DNA from: an uncultured Prevotella sp.
GTDB lineage: Bacteria; Bacteroidota; Bacteroidia; Bacteroidales; Bacteroidaceae
Length of the DNA: 22,947 nt
Direction of reading: 5' to 3'
NCBI GenBank assembly: GCA_905196835.1
Contig: CAJJWN010000046.1
Coordinates: 1 to 22,947, forward strand
The notes beneath the pieces were generated by a model. It worked only from the letters and a program-made list of their open reading frames with translations, made no database searches and was not told the DNA's origin. Positions 6,702 through 13,427 of this stretch are shown here, in pieces (the stretch's first letter is position 1; every line of letters starts with the position of its first letter). Position numbers and translations under genes: made by a program.

Positions 6702-7913
6702 ATGGCATCCATCAAGGTAAAATATCGTCCTTCCGCCACAAACGGCAAGGAGGGCAGCATCTACTATCAGGTAATCCACAAGCGAACAGTCCGCCAAATC
6801 GGAACGGATTTCCGCGTGTTTGATACGGAATGGGACAAGGAAGCATCGTCCGTCCGAATCATGCCTGAAATCAGCGAGAACAGGAAACGGTATCTCCACA
6901 GCGTTGCGGAACATATCGGTTGGGACATCCGGCGGTTGCAGGCCATCATCGCACAATGCGACAGGCAAAGCGGAACATACTCCGCAGACAATATCATAGA
7001 GAAGTTTAACGGACAGATGGATGGGCAATCGCTATTCAGTTTCATGCAAGGAGTTATCGGGCAGTTGAAGCAGCTTGGCAAAGTACGCACGTCGGAAACC
7101 TACACCGCAGCCTTGGCCAGTTTTATGAAGTTCCGCGAGGGGCAGGACATTCTTCTGTGCGAGATAGACAGCGACACCATGATGCTCTATGAGGCATGGC
7201 TCAAAAGCAAAGAAATCTGCCCCAATAGCACCTCCTTTTATATGCGCATACTCCGCGCCGTCTATAACCGTGGCGTGGAAAAGGAACTGACAGAGCAGAA
7301 ATATCCGTTCAAGCATGTTTATACGGGTATCAGCAAGACAGTGAAACGTGCCCTCCCGTTGAAAGCAATAAAGCGCATCAAGGAACTTGACCTGACCTTG
7401 AAACCGCATCTGGACTATGCACGGGATATGTTCCTCTTTTCATTTTATACCCGTGGAATGTCTTTCATCGATATGGCTTATTTGAAGAAATCGGACTTGA
7501 AGAACGGCGTCATCATATACCGCAGGAAAAAGACGGGGCAGCAACTGACAATCAAATGGGAGAAGTGCATGGAAGACATCATCACCAAATACATCGGCCG
7601 CTCCACAACACAATATCTACTGCCTATAATTACCAACCCATGCGCAAACGAGCGGACGCAGTACCGCAATACCATCAGCCGTATTAACGTGGCACTGAAA
7701 GAGGTCGCCCGTTTAGCCGGGTTGAATATGCCGCTGACCATGCACTGCGCGCGCCATTGTTGGGCAAGCATCGCCAAGAGCAAGAACATACCGCTTTCGG
7801 TCATCAGTGAGGGGATGGGGCACGATTCGGAGGAAACCACGCGCATCTACCTTGCATCGCTTGACACAAACGTGGTGGACAAGGCTAACAGCCTAATCTT
7901 AAAAGACTTGTAA
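6702..7913 (+). CDS. Tyrosine recombinase of the Bacteroidales DNA-invertase type
   Basis: A 403-residue recombinase with an N-terminal arm-binding domain (about 1-90), a SAM-like core-binding domain (about 110-210) and a catalytic domain. Catalytic residues are complete: Arg251 (FYTRGMSFIDMAYL), Lys277 (RRKKTGQ), His348 and Arg351 (HCARHCW), His374 (GMGHDSEETT) and Tyr383 (RIYL). The TRGM(S/P)FxDMAYL form of the first motif is typical of Bacteroides tyrosine recombinases that invert promoters, and differs from the TGLRYSD form of the element's two integrases. It starts 11 bp after the mob operon gene and stops 39 bp before the left arm of a perfect 20-bp inverted repeat. It is therefore the obvious candidate for flipping the 7953-8153 segment. 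An additional integration or resolution role is possible. Confidence 0.88.
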   Translation: MASIKVKYRPSATNGKEGSIYYQVIHKRTVRQIGTDFRVFDTEWDKEASSVRIMPEISENRKRYLHSVAEHIGWDIRRLQAIIAQCDRQSGTYSADNIIEKFNGQMDGQSLFSFMQGVIGQLKQLGKVRTSETYTAALASFMKFREGQDILLCEIDSDTMMLYEAWLKSKEICPNSTSFYMRILRAVYNRGVEKELTEQKYPFKHVYTGISKTVKRALPLKAIKRIKELDLTLKPHLDYARDMFLFSFYTRGMSFIDMAYLKKSDLKNGVIIYRRKKTGQQLTIKWEKCMEDIITKYIGRSTTQYLLPIITNPCANERTQYRNTISRINVALKEVARLAGLNMPLTMHCARHCWASIAKSKNIPLSVISEGMGHDSEETTRIYLASLDTNVVDKANSLILKDL

Positions 7914-7952
7914 CTGCAAAACTTCAATGGAATCTGTTTAGCAAAAATCGTA

Positions 7953-7972
7953 ATCTCTTGGTAAGAGATAAA
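7953..7972 (+). repeat. Left inverted repeat (IRL) of the invertible segment
   Basis: ATCTCTTGGTAAGAGATAAA matches the reverse complement of 8134-8153 over all 20 bases, and the match stops exactly at both edges. Each arm is itself an imperfect palindrome (ATCTCTT-GGT-AAGAGAT), the layout of a tyrosine-recombinase core site with two binding half-sites. Confidence 0.92.
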
Positions 7973-8093
7973 TGTTCGTTGCAAATTTACGAAATATTCT
8001 GCAAATGGCTATGTTTATTGGGCAGATTTTTTTATTTCATGAATAAAAGTTCGCTCAATTCTGTTTATTTGTTTTGCAGATTTTACAGTTGTA

Positions 8094-8116
8094 CAGGATA
8101 AAATCCTGATAATCAG
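8094..8116. promoter_or_regulatory. Overlapping dyads within the invertible segment, possible operator
   Basis: CAGGAT-AAA-ATCCTG (8094-8108) overlaps CTGAT-A-ATCAG (8106-8116). Both are perfect dyads. In the minus-strand sense they lie about 105-130 bp upstream of the TAAATTTG box, so they would travel with the promoter on inversion. A regulator site is possible; no regulator is known. Confidence 0.35.
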
Positions 8117-8133
8117 TAACAAAATTCTTTAGC

Positions 8134-8153
8134 TTTATCTCTTACCAAGAGAT
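8134..8153 (-). repeat. Right inverted repeat (IRR) of the invertible segment
   Basis: TTTATCTCTTACCAAGAGAT is the exact reverse complement of 7953-7972. It lies 27 bp before the first radical-SAM gene, so transcripts from an ON-oriented promoter would carry this arm in the 5' leader. Confidence 0.92.
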
Positions 8154-8180
8154 ACTATAAGTTTATGAGAATTAACAGGT

Positions 8181-9350
8181 ATGAATAATATAGTGAATAA
8201 TATTTGGGAAGAAGAACATTCAAGCAAAAGGCGAGTTTGTATGCTAATGATAACTCATGCGTGCAACTTAAAATGTAGCTATTGCTATGAAACCCATAAG
8301 CAAAACGCTTATATGACTATTGATTTAGCTAAAGATATTATCTTAAAAGAGGCTAAAATGATAGAGAAAAGTGATCAATTTGATGAAATTCAAATTGATT
8401 TTATGGGTGGTGAACCCCTTATGAATTTTTCATTAATTAAAGATGTGGTCGAATGGCTTGAAAGCGGTGCTATTAATGTTCCATGGGTATGCTTTGCTTC
8501 AACAAATGCAACATTAATAAATAAAGATATTAGAGCTTGGCTCAAGGAACATAAAAAGTATATGATTCTTGGGATAAGTTATGATGGGACAAGTAGGATG
8601 CAATCGAAAAATAGAGGTACTGACCAATATGATATAGATTTAGACTTTTTCCATGAGTTATGGCCTGAACAAACTTTTCAGATGACCATTTCTAAAGAAA
8701 CACTTCCATTTCTAGCAGAAGGTGTTCTTTCTGTACAGCATAGAGGTTATGAAATAAATGCTTCGTTAGCACAAGGCGTTGATTGGACAATGGAGGACGC
8801 TAAATTATATCGAGAACAATTATGTTTGTTGAAGGAAGCGTATTTACTGGATGTAAACCTAAGACCATTTAATCGCCTTACAAGATATGTTGATGTTTTT
8901 AACCTTGCTCCGACAGAACGAAGACAAATACATGGATGTGGAAGTGGATTAAATATGGTGACTTATGATGTAGACGGAAAAAAATATGGTTGTCATATGT
9001 TTACTCCAATAGTCTTAGGTGCAAGAGCTATAGGAGTTGACGCTATCGAATGGGAAAAGTCTGACTTAATGGCTGACCCATATTGTGAAACTTGCGTTCT
9101 TAGGAGATTTTGTCCAACTTGTCCTGGATTTAACTATAAATTTCGAGGCAGTTTCGCTTCACGTGATAAACGTTGGTGTCCTTTAGTATTGGCTGAAGCA
9201 ATGACAGCTTGTGAATTTCAAGTAGAAAGAATTTCCATGATGGATAATCTTACAAAAGAAGATGCAGAACACGCTCAGACAGCAATAAAAGCATACAATA
9301 TATTAAAAGAGCTAGATATAGAAACGAGCAAAAGCCCATATATAATATAG
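8181..9350 (+). CDS. Radical SAM/SPASM peptide maturase (CXXX-repeat target type)
   Basis: A 389-residue radical SAM enzyme. The cluster motif CNLKCSYC gives Cys28, Cys32 and Cys35 for the 4Fe-4S that cleaves S-adenosylmethionine; FMGGEP (74-79) is the SAM-contacting motif. The C-terminal SPASM region carries Cys253, 271, 302, 305, 311, 314, 333 and 344 (CETCVLRRFCPTC), enough for two auxiliary clusters. The SPASM pattern plus a CXXX-repeat peptide gene 61 bp downstream fits the family of maturases acting on CXXX-repeat peptides, defined by comparative genomics. The reaction is not known from sequence; thioether or other radical bonds at the Cys repeats are the likely outcome. No PqqD-like recognition domain is visible. 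It is the first gene after the invertible promoter and strongly AT-rich compared with the mob genes. Confidence 0.9.
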   Translation: MNNIVNNIWEEEHSSKRRVCMLMITHACNLKCSYCYETHKQNAYMTIDLAKDIILKEAKMIEKSDQFDEIQIDFMGGEPLMNFSLIKDVVEWLESGAINVPWVCFASTNATLINKDIRAWLKEHKKYMILGISYDGTSRMQSKNRGTDQYDIDLDFFHELWPEQTFQMTISKETLPFLAEGVLSVQHRGYEINASLAQGVDWTMEDAKLYREQLCLLKEAYLLDVNLRPFNRLTRYVDVFNLAPTERRQIHGCGSGLNMVTYDVDGKKYGCHMFTPIVLGARAIGVDAIEWEKSDLMADPYCETCVLRRFCPTCPGFNYKFRGSFASRDKRWCPLVLAEAMTACEFQVERISMMDNLTKEDAEHAQTAIKAYNILKELDIETSKSPYII

Positions 9351-9399
9351 AAAAGGCATAAGCCAATTATAATTTATTAATTTATTAACAATTTAATTT

Positions 9400-9404
9400 G
9401 GAGG
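9400..9404 (+). promoter_or_regulatory. Strong Shine-Dalgarno GGAGG for the precursor peptide
   Basis: GGAGG lies 7 bp before the ATG at 9412. Bacteroidetes genes seldom have full Shine-Dalgarno sequences, and the neighbouring genes here do not, so this supports the start and suggests high translation of the peptide. Confidence 0.65.
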
Positions 9405-9411
9405 ATTTCGT

Positions 9412-9600
9412 ATGAAAATGAATCTCGAAGCTCTCAAAGCACTGGAAATGAAACTTGCTGAATACAGCAAGGTTAATGGTCCGATTGCTGAGCATATGGC
9501 TCAGAACTCGAACACATGCACAGATTGCTACCAGACTGGCGGCGGTGGCTGTAAGGGTACTTGCCGTGGTACATGTGGTGGTTCTTGCAATGGTCGTTAA
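9412..9600 (+). CDS. RiPP precursor peptide with C-terminal CXXX repeats
   Basis: A 62-residue peptide with no signal sequence. Residues 1-33 form a charged, amphipathic leader (LEALKALEMKLAEYSK) rich in Leu, Ala, Lys and Glu. The core region holds six cysteines: Cys36 and Cys39 (TCTDC), then after a GGGG run (43-46) Cys47, 51, 55 and 59 in four exact CXXX units (CKGT, CRGT, CGGS, CNGR). This spacing matches the substrates of CXXX-repeat radical-SAM maturases. The leader probably guides the enzymes at 8181-9350 and 10180-11256, and GGGG may mark the leader-core border. A strong GGAGG lies upstream and a hairpin terminator follows 24 bp after the stop, so the peptide message may be more abundant than that of downstream genes. 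The mature structure and bioactivity cannot be stated. Confidence 0.9.
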   Translation: MKMNLEALKALEMKLAEYSKVNGPIAEHMAQNSNTCTDCYQTGGGGCKGTCRGTCGGSCNGR

Positions 9601-9623
9601 TCATTGATTTAGAACAAATTGAA

Positions 9624-9652
9624 AAGCAGGGGGTATATCATATCCCCTGCTT
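9624..9652 (+). terminator. Intrinsic terminator/attenuator after the precursor gene
   Basis: A 13-bp stem starting AAGCAGGGG (9624-9632) and ending CCCCTGCTT (9644-9652), with one G-U pair and a 3-nt loop, is followed by a T-rich run (TTATTCCTATTTTTAT is inside 9651-9668). It lies between the peptide and the rest of the operon. Partial termination here would raise the ratio of peptide to enzymes and transporter. Confidence 0.8.
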
Positions 9653-9688
9653 ATTCCTATTTTTATAATTTGCTAAATATAATACCCT

Positions 9689-10141
9689 ATGAATAAGTTA
9701 TTTATTATCTTACTTTTCTTTTGTGGCTTTTCGTTTGCTGCAATGGGACAAACATATAGCTATAAATACATTCATTCAGTTAAAGATGATGTAAAAATAC
9801 CTGGCTTATTGACCAAAGGGACCATTTTCTATTTTACATTCACCAATCAAAAAAGCATGTGTTATTTAACAGATAAAAATGGTGTATATTCTGGTGGATA
9901 TGGGCAAAATTCTTATAAATATATTGGAGAAAGGAATGGAGTTCTAGTTTATAAAGAGTGTAATCAAAATATGTTTCGTAACGGTGAAGATTTACTCTAT
10001 TTTTCACCAGATTTCAGTCGGTTAAATTGGCGATGTGGATTTGATGATTATAGTCCTAATCCAAATGATCATGGTTGTCTAAGGGTACTTACTTATGTAG
10101 CAAATCCTGATGCAATAGATGTACCTAATGGCTTGTATTGA
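9689..10141 (+). CDS. Secreted protein of unknown function in the peptide operon
   Basis: A 150-residue protein with a clear Sec signal peptide (MNKLFIILLFFCGFSFAAMG, cleavage probably before Gln21), so it is exported to the periplasm or beyond. There is no lipobox at the predicted cleavage site. The mature part is rich in Tyr, Phe, Gly and Asn, with four cysteines (Cys58, 91, 116, 130) that could form disulfides. No known domain is recognised. It lies between the precursor and the second radical-SAM gene in the same orientation, 88 bp after the precursor stop, past the terminator hairpin. An immunity protein, a binding partner for the peptide, or a secreted accessory factor are options; the sequence does not decide between them. 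Confidence 0.8.
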   Translation: MNKLFIILLFFCGFSFAAMGQTYSYKYIHSVKDDVKIPGLLTKGTIFYFTFTNQKSMCYLTDKNGVYSGGYGQNSYKYIGERNGVLVYKECNQNMFRNGEDLLYFSPDFSRLNWRCGFDDYSPNPNDHGCLRVLTYVANPDAIDVPNGLY

Positions 10142-10179
10142 TTTTCTAGTTGATTATAGTGTGCATTTAGATTTTTTAT

Positions 10180-11256
10180 ATGAAACGCTCCATACTTCTT
10201 TTATTAAGTCATAATTGTAATCTTTCATGCAAATATTGTTATGAGAGATTTAAAGACTCTCGGAAGATGAGCCTTAATGATGCCATAGAAATTTTAGATA
10301 GAGAGTTTTCTGATGATTGTGAGATAACAAATATAGATTTATTAGGTGGCGAACCTCTTATGAATTATGAGATTATTCCCCCGATTTGTGAATGGATATG
10401 GGAGCGAAAGCCTAACATGCAAGTTTTTATCAGGACAAACGGTACTCTTCTCACAAAAGAAATGAAAAGATGGTTTTCTTCTCATTCAGAAAAAATTGGT
10501 TTGGGATTAAGTATTGATGGAACACCAAAAGTGAATTACTTTAACCGTGGAGTAAAAGATGCTGATATAGATTTTTTCAAAAAATATTGGCCTGAAGTGC
10601 CTGTTAAATTAACTATTTTCCCTCAAAGTGTAGATTCTTTGTTTGATTCTTTGACTTTCCTCTATAATAAAGGCGTGAATGTTATTGGAGGACTTGCACA
10701 AGGAGTTGCTTGGGATGAAAAATCGTGCGCTACGCTAAATCAACAAATGAACAAGATTGTTGAATTTTATCTTGAAAATCCGCATATTCCCATAATAGAG
10801 CCTCTTTTTAATTTAGCTTTTGAACATTCGTATGCTTTCCCTAATCATACAGAAAAACCATGTTGGGAAAGAAACATCGTACATACTTACGATTGTGATG
10901 ATGATTTGTTGCCCTGCCATATGTTTTCGGTGATTGTCCAAGGAAAAGAAAAACGGGAACGTATTTTGAAAGAAGCAGCTAACATAAAAGAAGAATTTAT
11001 AGATAAAGAATGCAAAATATGTCCTATACGGTGGAGTTGTGTAAATTGTATGGCTTTGAATTATCAGCATTTCGGGAAATTCAGCACTAATGCAAACAAA
11101 TTTTACTCCTGTACGGCTCATAAAATATCAGCCTATTGGTCTGCCTCTCTTTTGACATCAAAAGCCTTAAATAATTTAATTGACTTTTCTAGAAAAGAGA
11201 AAATAGAAGCCGTACAGAAAGCTATAGACTATTTAAAAACATTTAGCAATGAATGA
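10180..11256 (+). CDS. Second radical SAM/SPASM peptide maturase
   Basis: A 358-residue paralog of the 8181-9350 enzyme. The cluster motif CNLSCKYC gives Cys13, Cys17 and Cys20; LLGGEP (54-59) follows. Shared stretches such as GGEPLMN, LAQGV and the DFF...WPE segment show common origin. The SPASM region has Cys228, 239, 246, 278, 281, 287, 290 and 311 (ECKICPIRWSCVNC). It starts about 17 residues nearer its N-terminus than the first enzyme. Two divergent maturases for one peptide suggest two modifications, for instance one on the Cys36/39 pair and one on the CXXX units, or action as a heterodimer; this is inference. The last 8 bp overlap the peptidase gene. The base composition is AT-rich, as for the first enzyme. 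Confidence 0.9.
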   Translation: MKRSILLLLSHNCNLSCKYCYERFKDSRKMSLNDAIEILDREFSDDCEITNIDLLGGEPLMNYEIIPPICEWIWERKPNMQVFIRTNGTLLTKEMKRWFSSHSEKIGLGLSIDGTPKVNYFNRGVKDADIDFFKKYWPEVPVKLTIFPQSVDSLFDSLTFLYNKGVNVIGGLAQGVAWDEKSCATLNQQMNKIVEFYLENPHIPIIEPLFNLAFEHSYAFPNHTEKPCWERNIVHTYDCDDDLLPCHMFSVIVQGKEKRERILKEAANIKEEFIDKECKICPIRWSCVNCMALNYQHFGKFSTNANKFYSCTAHKISAYWSASLLTSKALNNLIDFSRKEKIEAVQKAIDYLKTFSNE

Positions 11257-11761
11257 TATACTTAAAATAAACTTTTCAGACTCTATTAATACTGCTACGG
11301 CCAAAAGTTTTGTTTGTAGCCTTGAAAAGTTATGTTTGCAATATCCTAATGCAGATACTCTTGCTATCAGCATTTCTTCCCCAGGAGGTGATGTTGATGT
11401 AGCTATAGAGTTGTTTTATTTTTTGCGTAGTTTGGAATGTAAGGTTCAGACTATTAATACTTCATACGTTAATTCTGCAGCAATATTGATTTATTTGGCA
11501 GGAGACATTAGAATGTGTCATGTTGGTTCAACATTCTATATACATTCAATATCGAAACGTCTTAAAGGCGTTTATGACATTAAGGCTCTTTTAAGGGAAG
11601 TGAAAGAAATGTCCGTAAATACGGATATAGTATCAACAATATTGGAACAACGTACAAAAAAACGTAAAAGTTATTGGAAAGGATTAATGTCAAAAGGATG
11701 TATTTTAAAAGCTGAACAGGCATTAAAGTTAGGTCTTGCTTCAACAATTATAGATAGTTGA
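11249..11761 (+). CDS. ClpP/SDH-like serine peptidase homolog
   Basis: A 170-residue protein of the ClpP/crotonase-like serine peptidase fold. SSPGGDVDVAIELF (43-56) matches the ClpP oxyanion strand and helix. Ser76 in YVNSAAILI corresponds to the nucleophile and His99 in FYIHSIS to the catalytic base. The place of the third ClpP residue (the Asp of RDRFLSAPEA) reads SKGCILKAEQA, so Asp seems replaced by Gly or shifted; the triad may be altered. It lacks a signal peptide and is cytoplasmic by prediction. It overlaps the second radical-SAM gene by 8 bp and precedes the exporter by 5 bp. Since the exporter has no C39 peptidase, this protein is the best candidate for removing the leader, but a structural role is possible. 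Family assignment is firm, function inferred. Confidence 0.82.
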   Translation: MNDILKINFSDSINTATAKSFVCSLEKLCLQYPNADTLAISISSPGGDVDVAIELFYFLRSLECKVQTINTSYVNSAAILIYLAGDIRMCHVGSTFYIHSISKRLKGVYDIKALLREVKEMSVNTDIVSTILEQRTKKRKSYWKGLMSKGCILKAEQALKLGLASTIIDS

Positions 11762-11766
11762 TTCTC

Positions 11767-13410
11767 ATGAAATTATCTTTAAAATGGCTTTGGTTATATT
11801 CCTCAGGATTTAGGATTAAACTACTTGTTATAATTCTGCTCAATATTGGTGGGATATTCTTTTCATTAGCATTTGTAGAATCAACAAAGGTTTTTATTAA
11901 CGAAGCTATTACAGGAAAGGATATCATTTTTTTTATTGCTGCAACTCTTATTGGGTTAAAAGCAGCACAGTTGCTTTGTGAGCAAGGTGAAATTTATATT
12001 CGCACATTGTCAAGAGCACAATTTGAGAATAGTTTGGAATACAAAATGTTTTGCTCTTTGACCAATAGTCAGATACAGGCAAAACAAAAATTTCATTCTG
12101 GAGATGAAATTTATAGACTTTCAAGCGATGTAGGAATTGTTGCTGAAAGTATGATATACACATTCCCTATTTTAGTTTATTCTGTAATACAACTGATTGC
12201 CACTTGGGGATATCTAATGACAATGCAGCCTATCTTGACCATATTTATAGGGTTAATCTCGCCAATTATCATATTTGCAGGTTATTATTATACCCGCCTG
12301 TTAGTTCCAATCTCAAGAAATGTTCGACTTGAAGGAAGTCATGTAAACAAATATATACAAGAACATTTGCAGCATCATGAGCTTATTTCGATAATGCAAC
12401 AGAACGAATATGTACAAAATCAAGTAGCTAAACTGCAAGATTCATTTTTTAAAGTTTTAAAATCAAAAATTCGTCTAACAATAGGCACTGATTCTCTAAC
12501 TGAAATTGGATTTGCATTAAGTTACTTGATCGTTTTTATTTGGGGCATTAATGGTTTAAGTAATAAAACTATATCTTATGGTGATTTTTTAGTATTTATT
12601 CAGCTCGTTGGTCAACTACAACGCCCTGTGTTCATATTTAAAGAACAATATCCATCTTGGATTGCTTCATTTGCATCAGTAGAGCGTTTGATGGAGATAA
12701 CTTCATTACCTCAAGAAAAACAATCAAATAATAATCAATTTATTGATGAATGTCCTGGTATTCGCTTTAATAACATTTATTTTAAATACCCACAAAATGA
12801 AAGATGGATTCTTGAAAATTTCACATATGATTTTAGCCCTGGTTCAATCACTGCTATTTTGGGTGAAACTGGGGCGGGTAAAAGCACCATTATAAGGCTC
12901 GCTTTAGGAATTTTAGTACCGCAACGAGGTGATATTTCCATATATAGTGATAAAGAAAACATTAAATATAAAGTTGGAGCGTCTACTCGCTGCAATTGTA
13001 TATATGTTCCTCAAGGCAATAGTATTATAAGCGGCACAATTAAATATAATCTGTTACTTGGTAATGCAAATGCTACAGAATATCAGATGAAAGAGGCTCT
13101 ATATTTATCTTCAGCCGAATTTGTTTTAAAAGATTTTCCTGACGGACTTGATACTGTTGTAGGAGAAAGAGGAATAGGTCTTAGTGAAGGTCAAGCGCAA
13201 AGAATAGCCATAGCTCGTGCTTTATTAAAGAAAGGAGGTTTACTATTATTGGATGAACCTACCTCCGCTCTTGATTCTGAAACCGAGAAAAGATTTCTTG
13301 ATAGATTGATAAGAAAATCTAAGAATAAAACAATGATTATCATTACACATAAACAAGAAATATGTGAATATGTATCAAACGCAATAACAATTCGTAAAAA
13401 TAATAAGTAA
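11767..13410 (+). CDS. ABC transporter, fused membrane and ATPase domains (peptide exporter)
   Basis: A 547-residue half-transporter of the type I exporter class, starting at the ATG at 11767, 5 bp after the peptidase stop; a TTG at 11758 is less likely. The membrane domain covers about residues 15-305, with hydrophobic spans near 18-38, 52-72, 131-150, 156-176 and 248-263. The ATPase domain has Walker A GETGAGKST (366-374), signature LSEGQ (472-476), Walker B LLLLDEP (492-498) and His528. There is no N-terminal C39 peptidase domain, unlike many bacteriocin exporters, so the leader must be cut by another protein. It would act as a homodimer in the inner membrane to export the modified peptide, consistent with its place in the operon. 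Confidence 0.9.
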   Translation: MKLSLKWLWLYSSGFRIKLLVIILLNIGGIFFSLAFVESTKVFINEAITGKDIIFFIAATLIGLKAAQLLCEQGEIYIRTLSRAQFENSLEYKMFCSLTNSQIQAKQKFHSGDEIYRLSSDVGIVAESMIYTFPILVYSVIQLIATWGYLMTMQPILTIFIGLISPIIIFAGYYYTRLLVPISRNVRLEGSHVNKYIQEHLQHHELISIMQQNEYVQNQVAKLQDSFFKVLKSKIRLTIGTDSLTEIGFALSYLIVFIWGINGLSNKTISYGDFLVFIQLVGQLQRPVFIFKEQYPSWIASFASVERLMEITSLPQEKQSNNNQFIDECPGIRFNNIYFKYPQNERWILENFTYDFSPGSITAILGETGAGKSTIIRLALGILVPQRGDISIYSDKENIKYKVGASTRCNCIYVPQGNSIISGTIKYNLLLGNANATEYQMKEALYLSSAEFVLKDFPDGLDTVVGERGIGLSEGQAQRIAIARALLKKGGLLLLDEPTSALDSETEKRFLDRLIRKSKNKTMIIITHKQEICEYVSNAITIRKNNK

Positions 13411-13427
13411 CAATAGTGTGATAAACA

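Larger units (their letters stand above)
7953..8153. promoter_or_regulatory. Putative invertible promoter (phase switch) of the peptide operon, OFF orientation
   Basis: 161 bp (7973-8133) are enclosed by perfect 20-bp inverted repeats between a tyrosine recombinase and the peptide operon. The segment contains one exact TAnnTTTG box, TAAATTTG, on the minus strand (plus-strand 7982-7989), pointing away from the operon. If inverted, it would sit at 8117-8124 pointing toward the ATG at 8181, with transcription starting just before IRR. On the plus strand only 7-of-8 matches are visible (TATGTTTA, TACAGTTG). The minus-strand box has a TTTG 12 bp upstream, closer than the usual 19-21 bp. Small dyads occur around the box (TTCGT / ACGAA, 7975-7993) and at 8094-8116. 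Confidence 0.75.

Noticed and set aside
6702..7913. The third recombinase as the integrase of element B
   Set aside because: It lies inside the element beside inverted repeats, far from both ends, and differs in its first catalytic motif from the two end-proximal integrases. An accessory role cannot be fully excluded.
8181..11256. Radical SAM genes as anaerobic sulfatase-maturating enzymes
   Set aside because: No sulfatase gene is present, and a CXXX-repeat precursor lies between the two enzymes, which fits peptide maturation better.
11758..11766. TTG at 11758 as the ABC transporter start
   Set aside because: The ATG at 11767 is three codons later, has normal spacing and avoids overlap with the peptidase stop.
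11767..13410. A C39 (double-glycine) peptidase domain on the ABC exporter
   Set aside because: The membrane domain starts within the first 20 residues, so there is no room for the peptidase. The GGGG of the precursor is therefore not taken as proof of double-glycine processing.
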